Shown piece after piece: positions 1-11,013 of a stretch of DNA of 64,000 nt. Made by a program: the position numbers and the translations under genes. The stretch covers positions 16,355,317 through 16,419,316 of the forward strand of contig NC_055996.1 of NCBI RefSeq assembly GCF_018446385.1. Reading direction: 5' to 3'. The notes beneath the pieces were generated by a model. The model was not told the origin of the DNA, searched no databases, and saw nothing but the letters and a program-made list of their open reading frames with translations. This DNA is from Zingiber officinale (Eukaryota; Streptophyta; Magnoliopsida; Zingiberales; Zingiberaceae). Each line of letters starts with the position of its first letter. Positions within the stretch are counted from its first letter, which is position 1.

Positions 1-437
1 AGATCGTTGAGTAGATCTTGTTGTTGGACCCCGTGGTAGTTTTGATGTGATCAACCAAGTTGGTTAGATCCTGCTGTGTTTGATCCCTGTGTCTGAGTGT
101 GCAGGAGCTTAGGAACACAGGAAGTCGAGCGGAAGACGCAGCTAGCGAGAAGGACGGCACGGGAAGGGAGCCGACGGGCTCGGTGCGTCCGAAGGACGAG
201 AGAGCTGCGGAAGAATACTCCGGTGGGCGTGAAGAGCGTGCGCGGCGTTCGAGGGACATTAAGCTGGGACGGAAGGCTGCTCGAGGAGAAGGCCGGGAAT
301 TGGGTTCGGGTGAGCCCTATTTCGGTTGGTCGCAATCACCCAAAAGAACGGAGCTTCGGAAGCTAAAGAGAAGAAGAAAAGAAGACAAAAGAGGCTGAAA
401 ATACTGTAGCAGAAATTACTGTAGCAGTAACCTTGAA

Positions 438-574
438 GGCGCCTTAAACACATTGAAGGCGCCTTGAATGATTGTTTAAGGCGCCTTGAGCAGTCCAGTT
501 TGACCGTTTGCGCTGCGGATAAAGTTTTATCCGCAGATCGAGTTGGAGGCGCCTTAAACCTTATTGGAGGCGCC
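438..574 (+). promoter_or_regulatory. GGCGCC palindrome array in LTR U3
   Basis: GGCGCC occurs at 438, 458, 480, 548 and 569, each within a longer palindrome such as AAGGCGCCTT or GGAGGCGCCTT. Spacings are 20, 22, 68 and 21 bp. The last copy ends about 30 bp before the TATA box. A role as promoter-proximal binding sites is inference. Confidence 0.6.
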
Positions 575-604
575 TTGGACCCTCGAGATAGACTTTCCAG
601 GAGC

Positions 605-612
605 TATAAAAT
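605..612 (+). promoter_or_regulatory. LTR TATA box
   Basis: TATAAAAT lies directly downstream of the GGCGCC array, in the position expected at the U3/R boundary of this LTR. Confidence 0.6.
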
Positions 613-993
613 GGCCCCTGGAGCTAGGAATTCAACAACAACTCAAGCAATCATTGTGTAGCCATTCCTAGCAATAGTTCTAAGCTTCCAAAGTGTAAAA
701 GGCTTCTCCGCCTTCAGCAAAGGAGATTTTTCTACTGAGCTTTTTCTTACTGCCCTGGATTAACAACCTCCTTGGTTGTAACCAGGTTAAATCCTGTTTT
801 CTACTTAATTTCTATTTCCTTGCTTGGTTTAATTTTATTTCTGCCTTTACTTTATTTACTATTGCATTAATTGAGTTGAAATCCGAGGAGGGTATTTTTA
901 TTTTGTGTTTTCAGCAATTCACCCCCCTCTTGCCGGCCTCCGCTGCACCAACACTTGTATCCGGGCGTAGAGTTGGGTAGCCGTTTCACCTTC

Positions 994-1389
994 CTACAAT
1001 TTAATATTGTATAATTTATTAAAAATTAAGTCCCTCTTACTTACCTTGGTATCAGAGGTCCCTTCGTGAAGCTCGATCAGCTTCTCCCATAGCTCCTTGG
1101 CGCTCGAGAATGGGCCGACGCGGTTTAGCTCCTCCTTCGTCAATCCGCACTGGAGGGTGCACGTTGCTCTGGCATTTGCCTCCACCTTCTTGATTGTTAC
1201 TGGTTCCCAATTTTCGCAGGGTGTTGGTTTGCCATCTCCGTCAGTTGGTAGTTCAAATCTGGTCTTGACGATCATCCACATCTCGAACTGGATCTTTAGG
1301 AAGTTCTCCATTCTACCCTTCCAGTAACCAAAGTCCTGTCTGGTGAAGAGCGGGGGATGGACAGTGCTGTAGCCTTCTTGTTGGGCCAT
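994..1389 (-). pseudogene. copia gag N-terminal fragment
   Basis: This is a 131-residue frame starting MAQQEGYS. It contains the gag pattern of plant copia elements: the aromatic DFGYWKGRMENFL segment near residues 19-31 and ELWEKLIELHEG near residue 100. It starts about 260 bp downstream of the primer site at 1637-1648 on the same strand, which fits a gag start. It ends after KLYNIKL, far short of a zinc knuckle or protease, so the element is truncated here. Beyond it lie a short AT-rich stretch and then the solo LTR. Confidence 0.75.
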
Positions 1390-1636
1390 TTAGATCTAAC
1401 ACAGAAAAATAACAAAAGAATATCCCAGGACTTGATCCTGGATTAGTAGTGCGGTATGAAAATAAGGGTAAATTACATTCTTGAGTGGTGTTGCACCGAC
1501 TTCGAGAAAAGATTTCGATAACGAAAAGAACTTGATCAGAAAATAGCAATTATGCTAAATCCAATCAACTCTGTAAAATAGAAAACACCACGAAAGAAAT
1601 GCGTGATTGGTGGTTGCACCAGATCAACGCTACCCC

Positions 1637-1648
1637 GCTCTGATACCA
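1637..1648 (-). other. Primer-binding site, initiator-tRNA-Met type
   Basis: On the minus strand the sequence reads TGGTATCAGAGC, complementary to the 3' end of plant initiator tRNA-Met. It lies 2 bp inside the LTR boundary at 1651. It shows that the LTR at 1651-2941 is a 5' LTR of a minus-strand element. Confidence 0.85.
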
Positions 1649-2061
1649 ATTGTTGAATCGAGATGCACTAGAGGGGGGGTGAATAGCGCTCGTGGCTTTC
1701 ACACGATTCAGATTCGAAAATCGTTCGAGTAAATGTAGCGGAAATAGAAAGAAAAACAACACACGAACACAAGCTATTTACTTGGTTTGGAGCCTAGGAC
1801 GACTCCTACTCCAAGGCCTGCGATCGTTGATCGCTTTCTGTGGGCAACAATCATATCGTGCAAATTCAGTTACAAAAGTATTACAGTTTAACAGTATTAA
1901 ACGTTGTACCGACAACTAAAATTGAAGATTTGAAGCTCTGGGTCGTCGGGCACTTGTAGCAGCACTTCTGGATCGTCTTGTTCGCAGCACACAAGAGAAG
2001 ATTGCTTTTGAATTCGTTGTATCAACCTGCTGCTCGAATACCCCTTTTAAACAGTGTTGGA

Positions 2062-2246
2062 GGCGCCTCAAAGCCCTTCCGAGGCGCCTCAAAGCAGCCG
2101 AGTCAGCCGCGTGGATCAGCGCTGAAATCTTCTCCTCTGATCCACTTGAAGGCGCCTCCAAGCTGCGGTCCAAGGCGCCTCCAGCTATACCGCAGAGACT
2201 TTAGCTCCTTTGCACTCAAGGCGCCTCCAAGCTCCATGGAGGCGCC
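2062..2246 (-). promoter_or_regulatory. GGCGCC palindrome array in LTR U3
   Basis: GGCGCC starts at 2062, 2083, 2151, 2174, 2220 and 2241. These form three pairs with internal spacing of 21, 23 and 21 bp. The nearest copy is about 10 bp from the minus-strand TATA-like box at 2044-2051. Confidence 0.6.
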
Positions 2247-2531
2247 TCGGACACTGTTCATCCGAGGCTGGCCTTGCTCATTTGTCATTGCAAAGAATGT
2301 TAGTTCACAAAACACACACATACCCTGCAAGACAAAGTTAGCACTCATAAAATATAGTAAAAGCAGTATTTGATAGTCGTTGGACTGTCCGGGTCTGACT
2401 TCGGATCTCCGACCGGAAACTCTAGGTCGACCCGACGCCTATTGTTCCCTCTACGGGGAGCGCGTACTCACCTACTCCCCTCATAAGAGATTACCTGATG
2501 TCAGTCCAGTCCTCGAGACTGACTGAACTTT

Positions 2532-2820
2532 CTGCCTAAGGTTACCATCCCCTAGGACATAGAGTTACCGCTCCCTAGGGTTTTTCTCCACCTAGGGTTA
2601 CTACCCCCTAGGACCTAAGGTTACCCCCCCTTAGGATTTTTCTCCACCTAGGATTACCACCCCCTAGGACCTAAGGTTGCCGCCTCTTAGGGTTTTCCTC
2701 CACCTAGGGTTACCACCCCCTAGGACCTAAGGTTGCCGCCCCTTAGAGTTTTCCTTCACCTAAGGTTACCTCCCCCTAGGACCTAAGGTTACCACCATTT
2801 AGGATTTTCACCTGCCTAAC
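2532..2820. repeat. 56-bp minisatellite inside the LTR
   Basis: A unit containing CACCTAGGGTTAC and CCCCTAGGACCTAAGG repeats with a 56-bp period, anchored at about 2588, 2644, 2700 and 2756, with degenerate copies at both ends. The units are rich in CCTAGG. Confidence 0.8.
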
Positions 2821-2941
2821 CGCAGTTAGGACTTTCCTGAAACACTTATTCAAGTACGTTAGACAACAATTAATCTTAACTTTGATCCCTTTGTCATTAT
2901 CAAAACTCGGGTTCGATCGTCGGATGCTTTCTGCACCAACA

Positions 2942-3268
2942 CGATCGACATGAGCCGATTCGCGTGGGAAAAATTTATGAGGTAGATTACTTGGGTTGAT
3001 CTATCTTAAACTTTGACTGTCATCTGCTTCAATCTGTTGGCCTTCGGATCCCTAAGGGTTCATCATTCACCGTATCACTTGGTATAAAATAAAACTATAC
3101 GACTACTAAAAATACATTAGAGTAATCTAGAAGAACTTGATGCAGGGTTTTGAGGAGTGCAAATTGAAATATTTTTTATACTCTGAGTCTATATTTACAA
3201 GAGAAAGTAAAGTATTATTATTTACTTTAGATTTATAAGAATATGAAAAATAAGTATTTGGGAGACTT
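2942..3268. other. Gene-free stretch between LTR and MULE
   Basis: AT-rich sequence with no recognisable gene or repeat. It may be the original flank of the MULE. Confidence 0.4.
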
Positions 3269-3579
3269 ATAGAAAAATTTCCAGCCACAATTAATTTTTT
3301 ACGTCCACTCCCCATATGAAGACATCTTATTTTACACTCCCTAAACTTCCTTTTTACTTCCTAACACACCTATTTAAAAATTTATCCCCATTAATTTTTT
3401 TTCCCTCTCCCCCATTTCTTCCCCAAACACAATCTCCATCCATATGAAGGAAAAATCCTAATCAAACAAATCCATCGATCCGCCAATCCCCACCGACGAT
3501 AATGTAAAGCCCTAATCATTGAGATCCACTGGCCAACCAAACCCACCGATAAGGAGATTGAAGCAAGCGACGAAAGAGA
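3269..3579 (+). repeat. MULE left terminal inverted repeat, outer part
   Basis: This is the outer half of the left inverted repeat, pairing with about 25,880-26,173. It is cut at 3579 by the copia insertion, and its inner half resumes at 20,743. It contains a short frame (IEIHWPTKPTDKEIE) that is also recognisable in the other arm. Confidence 0.7.
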
Positions 3580-4472
3580 TGTTGGTTGCTACTCGGAAAA
3601 CCTATAGGTTCCACTGTACAAAAATTTTGTACAAAGGTCTGAACCTTTTCCTAGCTACCATGTGTTCTTTTAAATTAAATTTTGGATCGCCTGCGGAACT
3701 TAACACGTTTGATCCAAAACTTAATCTATTTGTTCTTTTAGGTTTTGACTTGGATCTCCTGCGGAACTTAACACGTTCGATCCAAGTCACCTTAAGTTAT
3801 TAATTCCATTAAATATTAATTTCCATAAAAGGTTCCCAGTACTGACGTGGCGAGGCACATGGCCTTCTTGGATATGGGAGCAACCACCACCGACTAGACA
3901 AAACCTTTAATAGAAAGCCAATATTTAATTTCCTAAAATAACTTTAGGTTAACCAAAAGGAACAATCAAATCACAAGGAAAAGAAAGAAACAAAAGAACA
4001 CAACTTCGAAAAACATATTCGAAATTCTAGAACGTAAGCCTCTTGTATTTGGTATTATTTCCATAAATAACTAGCATGATGCGGAAATAGAAATTACTAG
4101 TTATACCTTGTAGAAAAACCTCTTGATCTTCTACCGTATTCCTCTTCTAACCTCGGACGTTGTGTGGGCAACGATCTTAGACGAGAAACCACCAATCACC
4201 TTCTTCTCCTCCTAGCTAGGTTCGGCCAACAAAGAGGAAGCTTCACCAAGGAAGAAAAACAAAATACTAACCAAGCTCCAAGAGATGCTAGCTTTCTCTC
4301 CTTCTTCTTCTTCTTCTTCGAGTAGTATCCGGCCACCACAAGAGCTCCAATAGAAGGGTAGGGTTCGGCCACCACAAGAGGAAGAGAGGGAGAGGTTGGT
4401 CGGCCACACCAAGGAACAAAAGAGGGAGAGGAATAATAGATGTTGTGTCTTGTGAAGGCACCCTCACCCCTT

Positions 4473-4480
4473 CTTTTATA
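4473..4480 (-). promoter_or_regulatory. LTR TATA box
   Basis: TATAAAAG on the minus strand, conserved at 11906-11913 and 19259-19266 in the other two LTRs. Transcription would start shortly below 4450. Confidence 0.5.
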
Positions 4481-4923
4481 TTCCTTGGCCTAGGTAAATT
4501 AGGAAATTTAATTACAATAAATTTTCCTTAATTTCCTTGACATGATTTAATTGAGAGAAATAAAATAAAATTTCCCCAATTAATTTCAAGTGGCCGGCCA
4601 TCATTGGATTACAAAAGAGGACAAGTTTTAATCAACAATTAAAACTTCCTAATTTGTTTCCGGAAAAAATAAAATTTCTCTTTAAAATCTCTTCATGGTT
4701 GATAAAAGGAAATTTCTATAATTTTAATTTTATCAACATGTGAATAATTTTTAAAGAAAAAATAAAACATCTCTCCAATCTACAAATAAGGAAAGAGATC
4801 TAATCTCTTTCTTTAATCTTTTGTAGATCTTTTACAAGAGAGATATTTTAATTTTAATTCTCTTTAAAATATATCTTCCACATAATAATAAAATTTAAAA
4901 TTAAATTTCTTTTTAATTTTATT

Positions 4924-5010
4924 TGGCCGGCCCTACTAGCTTGGGTTCAAGCTAGGGCCGGCCACCCATGACCGGCCCTAGCTTGATCCCAAGCTAGCTT
5001 GGCCGACCCC
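4924..5010. repeat. GGCCGGCC hairpin cluster in the LTR
   Basis: Positions 4924-4963 can fold as GGCCGGCCCTA against TAGGGCCGGCC, with an inner AGCTTG/CAAGCT stem. A second, looser inverted repeat (CTAGCTTG/CAAGCTAG) follows. The cluster recurs near 12,358-12,450 and 19,710-19,795 in the other LTRs, with small changes. Confidence 0.65.
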
Positions 5011-5974
5011 TATTGGTGGGTATGAAGGTGGGTATAGGTGGGTATAGAACTCTATAAATAAGAGGCTACGATAGGGACCTAGAGGAGGAATTGGTTTTGG
5101 TCTCCGATAAAATTAAGCATCCGTGTTCGCCCAACACACAACTTAATTTTATCAATGATAATTCATTCCACTAGAGAACTATCATTGAACTACCGCACCA
5201 ATCCCAAATTATATTTTGGGCTCCTTCTTATTATGAGTGTGTTAGTCTCCTGTGTTTAAGATATCGAATGTCCACTAATTAAGTGAGTTCGACAACTCAT
5301 TTAATTAATGTCTAAGTCCAAGAGTAGTACCACTCAACCTTATCGTCATGTCGGACTAAGTCCACCGCAGGGTTTAACATGACAATCCTTATGAGCTCCT
5401 CTTGGGGACATTATCAACCTAGTATCTCTAGGACACAGTTTCCTTCTATAATCAACAACACACACTATAAGTGATATCATTTCCTAATTTATCGGGCTTA
5501 TTGATTCATCGAACTAAATCTCACCCATTGATAAATTAAAGAAATAAATATCAAATATATGTGCTTGTTATTATATTAGGATTAAGAGCACACACTTCCA
5601 TAATAACCGAGGTCTTTGTTCCTTTATAAAGTCAGTATAAAGAAACGACCTCAAATGGTCCTACTCAATACACTCTAAGTGTACTAGTGTAATTATATAG
5701 TCAAGATAAACTAATACCTAATTACACTACGACCTTCTAATGGTTTGTTCCTTTCCATTCTGGTCATGAGCTACTGTTTATAATTTATAAGGTACTGATA
5801 ACATCATCTTCTGTATGTGACACCACATACTATGTTATCTACAATATAAATTAAATGAACAACTACAAACAAATGTAGATAATTAGACCAAATGTGATTC
5901 TTTATTCATAATGAATGTTTACAAAGCTTAGGCTTTCAGTATACACTCCAACAATCTCCCACTTATACTAATGA

Positions 5975-6988
5975 CTAAGCTGCCATATCTTCTACCATAC
6001 ATCTGATTCTCATTCCCTCCACATACCGATCGAAAGCTTTTGCCGGAAGGGCCTTAGTGAAAGGATCTGCCAGGTTATCCGCTGATGCAATCTTGGCGAT
6101 GACAACTTCTCCTCGCTTCACGATATCTCTTATCAGGTGGTACTTGCGCTCTATATGTTTACTTGCCTTATGGGCTCGTGGTTCCTTCGAGTTTGCAACT
6201 GCACCGCTGTTATCACAATAAATTGTGATGATTTTGGGTAAACCAGGAATCACATCTAAGTCCATTAGAAAGTTCCTGAGCCATACTGCTTCTTTAGCTG
6301 CCTCAGAGACTGCTACATACTCAGCTTCCATGGTTGAGTCCGAAACGCATTTCTGCTTAACAATCCTCCATGAAATGGCTCCACCTCCTAAAGTAAACAC
6401 ATAGCCTGATGTAGACTTACTGTTATCCCTATCTGATTGGAAATCTGAATCCGTGTAACCCAAAGGGAGCAGATCGTCTGCTTGGTAAACTAGCATATAA
6501 TCTCTAGTCCTTCTCAGGTACTTTAATATATGCTTTACCGCAGTCCAATGTCCTTGTCCAGGGTTACTCTGATATCTACTGACCATGCCCACGACAAAAC
6601 AGATATCAGGTCTTGTACATAGCATTGCATACATTAGGCTTCCTACAGCTGAAGCATAAGGAACTACTTTCATGTCCTCTATCTCTTTCGATGTCTTTGG
6701 AGACATCTCTTTAGATAGAGCTACTCCATGTCTAAAAGGTAAGAAACCTTTCTTGGAATCCTGGATGCTAAAACGAGCAAGGATTGTATCTATATATGAA
6801 GCTTGGGACAGACACAACATTCTTTTCTTACGATCCCTTATAACTTTGATCCCAAGAATGTGTGCACAATCTCCTAAGTCCTTCATATCAAATTGTTTGG
6901 ACAACCATACCCTTACGTCTGATAATACCTTGACATTGTTGCCAATTAACAAAATATCATCTACGTATAGTACAAGAAATACCACCAC
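5975..6988 (-). CDS. copia reverse transcriptase and RNase H (unit 1)
   Basis: An open 337-residue frame, the C-terminal part of the unit 1 polyprotein. The reverse transcriptase signature LYVDD is at residues 7-11. RNase H follows, with YTDSDFQSD near residue 178, the serine- and glycine-rich SKSTSGYVF stretch, and STMEAEYVA. It ends about 20 bp from the polypurine tract. The frame continues upstream of 6988 for some codons before breaking in the damaged segment. It copies element RNA into DNA in the cytoplasmic particle. The frame is open as far as read, but the unit as a whole is interrupted. Confidence 0.85.
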   Translation of the reverse strand: MVVFLVLYVDDILLIGNNVKVLSDVRVWLSKQFDMKDLGDCAHILGIKVIRDRKKRMLCLSQASYIDTILARFSIQDSKKGFLPFRHGVALSKEMSPKTSKEIEDMKVVPYASAVGSLMYAMLCTRPDICFVVGMVSRYQSNPGQGHWTAVKHILKYLRRTRDYMLVYQADDLLPLGYTDSDFQSDRDNSKSTSGYVFTLGGGAISWRIVKQKCVSDSTMEAEYVAVSEAAKEAVWLRNFLMDLDVIPGLPKIITIYCDNSGAVANSKEPRAHKASKHIERKYHLIRDIVKRGEVVIAKIASADNLADPFTKALPAKAFDRYVEGMRIRCMVEDMAA

Positions 6989-8134
6989 GTTTCCGTTACA
7001 CTTCTTATATACACAAGACTCATCCGGACTTTGAATAAATCCATATGACTGGATTACTTCATTAAACCGGATGTTTCAAGACCTTGAAGCTTGCTTCAGT
7101 CCATAAATGGACCGATTAAGCTTGCACACTAGATGCTCTTTGCCTTTTTCAATGAACCCTTCCGTTGCTTCATATGGATGTTCTCTTCAAGACTTCCATT
7201 AAGGAAAGTGTCTTGACATCCATTTGCCAAATCTCATAATCCATATGAAAGCAATGGATAAGAGTATCCGGATAGATTTAAGCATGGCTACCGTGAAAAG
7301 GTTTCCTCATAATCGATTCCCTCTTTCCGAGTGTACCCTTTCGCAACAAGCCTAGCTTTGAAGGTTTCTACCTTCCCGTCATCCCTCTTTTTCTTTGTAG
7401 ATCCACTTGCATCCAACGGCTTTTACACCATCGGTGGTTCTACAAGCTCCGGACCTTATTAGAGTACATGGACTATATTTGAATTCATTGCCTTTTGCCA
7501 AGATCGCATCTATATCTTGGAGTGCTTCATCATATGTCCGGGGATCAGTTCATGTTTACCCGGAATCAAGTCCAAGTCTCTCCCAAAAACATGAATCTTT
7601 CAGTCGCCTCACAACCCTCCCACTACGACGAGGTACCATCTGTGGTTGTGCATCATGTGTGACACGTGTTGCATCTCTTGTGGTACTTCATCTTGTACCG
7701 TTGGTATTGAAGTAGACATGTCCTCTCTAAGTTCTTCTAAAACAACTTTACTCTTGGGCTTGTGATCCATTATATAGTCTTCTTCTAAAAACGGGCATTG
7801 GTGCTAACAATGACCTTCTGTCTTTAGGACTATAAAATAAACCACCTTTCATTCCTTTAGGATATCCTACAAACACGCGAACTTCGACGAGATTCTAACT
7901 TATCAAGATCTGTTTTCAGCACATGTGCTGGACTACCCCAAATCCGAATATGTCTTAGACTGGGTTTTCGCCCATTCCACAATTCTATGGGAGTAGAAGA
8001 AACTGATTTAGAAGGTACTAAGTTCAGAACGTATACTGCTGTTTCCAGAGCATATCCCCAAAACGAATTTGGTAATTCTGAATAACTCATCATCGATCTA
8101 ACCATCTCCATAAGAGTCCTATTCCTTCGTTCTG
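6989..8134 (-). pseudogene. Damaged integrase C-terminus and RT N-terminus (unit 1)
   Basis: This segment should join the integrase core to the reverse transcriptase, but it is broken by many 1-3 base indels. A recognisable piece is 7857-8111 (ELPNSFWGYALETAVYVLN, the integrase C-terminal region). Compared with 14,400-15,530 in unit 2, the two copies are damaged at different points, mostly at CTG or CAG. The damage may be sequence error rather than true decay. Confidence 0.7.
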
Positions 8135-9922
8135 CTACACCATTCTGTTGGGTGTTCCAGGTGCAGACAATTGGGATTGAATCCCAGCCTCTGATAAGTA
8201 ATTCCTAAACTCTCCTAAGAGGTATTTGCCACCACGATCAGATCGTAGTGTCTTGATACTTTTACCTAATCGTTTCTCCACATCAGCCTTGTATTCTTTG
8301 AACTTGTCAAAGCATTCGGACTTGCGGCGCATTAGGTAAATGTATCCATATCTTGAATAATCGTTTATGAAAGAGATAAAATATTCAAAACCTCCTCTTG
8401 CCTGGACAGACATAGGACCACACAAATCAGAGTGAACCAACTCTAACACTTCTTTAGCTCTATACCCCTTGGCCGTGAACGGCCTCTTGGTCATTTTACC
8501 TTCTAAGCAAGATTCACAAGTTGGAAAATTTTCCAACTCTAATGAACTCAAAATTCCATCGGCTATAAGCCTCTGAATCCTACTTAAATTAATATGACCA
8601 AGTCTTAGATGCCAAAGATATGCTTGGTTCATTTCTGAAGGTTCTTTTCTCTTATTAGAATTAGAAGATGAGTTATAAATTTCCATGTTTTGCTTTGTGG
8701 AAGAAATTGGATTTAAAATATACAAATTGCCAACTAATGCACCAGAACAGATAATCACTTTATTTCTTTTAATAACTACATCGTTACTGAAAGAAACTGA
8801 ATATCCATCTAAAAACAGTTTAGAAACTGAAATTAAATTCTTTCTAAAACTGGGTACATAAAGACAATTTCTTAAAACCAAATTTTTATTTCTACTAAAA
8901 GATAAGTAGACGTCTCCCACTGCAACAGCTGCCACCTTAGTAGCATTGCCCATGTAGACGGTAATCTCCCCTTCAGATAGTCGTCGGGTTTCCTGGAACC
9001 CCTGCAAGGAATTGCAGACATGATCAGTGGCTCCCGTATCTACACACCAGGTGCTGGTAGATAACACCGCTAAACATGTTTCAACAACTAGAGCATGAGA
9101 TATACCTTTGTTTTGGTTCCTACGAGGACAATCCGCCTTCCAATGTCCTGCCTGCTTGCAGATGAAGCACTTGCCCTTCGGCTTCTTCACTCCAGCTTTA
9201 AATCCCGTACTCTGAGATTTATTCACTTTCTTTGCTGAACCAGCTTGTTTCTTCTTCTTCTTTCCTCTCGGTTTAGAAGTAGAACCATTTTCAGCATAGT
9301 GAATTTGAGCATTGTGACGAAATAATCCTTCTGCTGCTTGAAGTTCTGTCAGTAGTTCCCCTAATGAATAAATCCTCTTATTCATATTATAGTTCAGGCG
9401 GAACTGCTCAAAACTTCTAGGTAGCGTTTGGAGGATCATATCGATCTGGGTTTCCCCATCAATTTCTCCTCCAAGGATCTGTATCTCGTTTAGATAAGCC
9501 ATCATGTTTAGGATATGATCCCTTACAGGAGTACCCTCTTGCATGGTGGCTGTCATTATCTTTCTCATAGCTTCTTGTCTAGAAGCCCTATCCTGATGAC
9601 CAAAGAGTTCCTTGAGATTGTTCATAATATCATAAGCTGTTGGTAAATCTTTATGCTGATGTTGCAATACATTTGACATTGAAGCCAAAATGTAACACCG
9701 CGCCATCTCATCTGACTTTACCCATCTCTTATAATATTCAATCTCCTCTTGGGTAGATTCACCAGTGGGTGCATCAGGACAAGGTTCAGTCAGTACAAAT
9801 TTATAGCTTTCAGCAGTCAGAACAATATCCAGGTTTCTTTTCCAATCTATGTAATTTGGTCCAGTAAGTCTATTTTGTTGAAGTATGATGGACAGTGGGT
9901 TGAAAGTCATCCTAAGAATCAT
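8135..9922 (-). CDS. copia gag-protease-integrase (unit 1)
   Basis: An open 595-residue frame. Gag covers residues 1-250, with YIDWKRNLD near 24-32. A CCHC zinc knuckle lies at 252-265 and the aspartic protease motif DTGATDHVC at 295-303. The integrase zinc-binding segment (H-H, then CESC near 469-472) precedes the core Asp of HSDLCGP at residue 499 and the second Asp in LRSDRGG at 562. The frame ends at TPNRMV where the conserved glutamate region should follow. The start ATG is about 1.1 kb from the 5' LTR, giving a long leader. Confidence 0.87.
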   Translation of the reverse strand: MILRMTFNPLSIILQQNRLTGPNYIDWKRNLDIVLTAESYKFVLTEPCPDAPTGESTQEEIEYYKRWVKSDEMARCYILASMSNVLQHQHKDLPTAYDIMNNLKELFGHQDRASRQEAMRKIMTATMQEGTPVRDHILNMMAYLNEIQILGGEIDGETQIDMILQTLPRSFEQFRLNYNMNKRIYSLGELLTELQAAEGLFRHNAQIHYAENGSTSKPRGKKKKKQAGSAKKVNKSQSTGFKAGVKKPKGKCFICKQAGHWKADCPRRNQNKGISHALVVETCLAVLSTSTWCVDTGATDHVCNSLQGFQETRRLSEGEITVYMGNATKVAAVAVGDVYLSFSRNKNLVLRNCLYVPSFRKNLISVSKLFLDGYSVSFSNDVVIKRNKVIICSGALVGNLYILNPISSTKQNMEIYNSSSNSNKRKEPSEMNQAYLWHLRLGHINLSRIQRLIADGILSSLELENFPTCESCLEGKMTKRPFTAKGYRAKEVLELVHSDLCGPMSVQARGGFEYFISFINDYSRYGYIYLMRRKSECFDKFKEYKADVEKRLGKSIKTLRSDRGGKYLLGEFRNYLSEAGIQSQLSAPGTPNRMV

Positions 9923-11013
9923 AAATAACTTTTGGTCAGAACTCTAAATTTAGAATAATATTGATTTCTCAAACAATACTATTTTAAATTAACCAACACC
10001 TCATAACACCGTGAATTTTGTATGCCACGTTAGTGTGGACGTATACAATTTCAACATTTGTAAAAGGAGGGTTTTAACCCATTAATTTTATTATCTTGTC
10101 AACCTAACTTTTTGACAAATAAAATTAATAGTTGGTATTATTTGGTCTCACAAATAATAACAGTGACTCAGTTGGGGAGGATACTATTAGATGTGTCTAA
10201 GTGTTCACCATTACTTGACACTAAGTCCATTAATAAGATTATGCCCCTTCCGTTGGGGAAGATCACACGCTCTTGATTAACTTCCTATAATTATCCAGAA
10301 ATGGAAGTCTGTTCTAGTGATCCGCAAACAAGCTCATTCGTTATGGAGGAAGGCACTCAGAGCCAACGCGCAAGCTTGTTTGCATCACTTACAAACCAGT
10401 AATGGAGACCATGGGATTTACTTAAAAATCCCTCTCCCACTTAGTTATTTACAAATGAGGAATTTTAACTATGCTAGCCTACCAAACTTGTAAACTAACA
10501 TGCACACACAGCACAATATAAAAGCAATAAATAGAAAATCTAATTTTCAACTATTATGGCTTTTATCTTTAATTGTCCTCCGTGTGTTGTCATCAAAATT
10601 TGGCCACCGCCACCGGGTCTAACTGTCGCATCCATCTTGCTCCGAGTTCCGCTGCGCCTCTGGTCCTTAGAAGGTTCCACGCTTTGCGAGATTCGATCCG
10701 CGACATAAATAGAATTTTACATTTTTGATCCTATATTCCATAAAAGGAATGTACATGTATCTAGATCAAAAATAAAATCCTAATAAAACTAAATACAACT
10801 CCTGCTGTATTTTAATACAATCATGCACACATATAAATTGCCCTTGACATGTCCAAGGGTCCAATCACACACATAATTAACTAAAAGCCATAATAGTTGG
10901 ATCCTGCGTCCATAGAGTTAGCACATCCTACTATTAACGCCTAAATTATGTATGACATGCATAATTAAACTAAATACCAAATACGCAGAGGCAAACCCTA
11001 GCTCGATACAAAT
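9923..11013 (-). other. Untranslated leader of copia unit 1
   Basis: About 1.09 kb with no long frame, between the 5' LTR (LTR 2) and gag. The primer site next to LTR 2 reads GCTCGATACAAATT on the plus strand, a damaged form of the GCTCTGATACCAATT seen at the end of unit 2. Confidence 0.7.

Larger units (their letters stand above)
22..953 (+). mobile_element. Solo LTR of a SIRE-like copia element
   Basis: The unit begins TGTTGG and ends CACCAACA. It is bordered by a perfect 5-bp duplication, CTTGT at 17-21 and again at 954-958. No internal element sequence follows it, so it is a solo LTR left by LTR-LTR recombination. Orientation comes from a TATA box at 605-612 and from the 3' end, where a C-run (ATTCACCCCCC) precedes CACCAACA as in the related LTRs here. 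The U3 part carries five GGCGCC palindromes. It seems to have inserted into the remnant whose gag lies at 994-1389. Family naming is from memory; the LTR structure itself is seen directly. Confidence 0.82.
1651..2941 (-). mobile_element. 5' LTR of a copia element
   Basis: The 1291-bp unit begins TGTTGAATCG and ends GCACCAACA. It is followed by CGATC as the possible target duplication, whose partner I cannot find because the left end of the element is lost. On the minus strand a TATA-like TTTAAAAG sits at 2044-2051. Six GGCGCC palindromes lie just upstream of it, and a 56-bp minisatellite lies further upstream. The stretch around 1790-1850 is recognisably shared with the LTRs at 55,206 and 62,442. 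Confidence 0.8.
3580..5953 (-). repeat. Copia LTR 1 (outer 3' LTR)
   Basis: The 2374-bp LTR begins TGTTGGTTGC and ends CACTCCAACA. Just inside it, at 5954-5967, the minus strand reads GTGGGAGATTG, a polypurine tract, which marks it as the 3' LTR of unit 1. A minus-strand TATA box lies at 4473-4480. Confidence 0.88.

Noticed and set aside
4212-4412. 66-residue minus-strand frame repeated at 11645-11845 and 18998-19198
   Set aside because: It recurs only because it lies in the three copies of one LTR; low-complexity Glu/Ser stretch with no domain.
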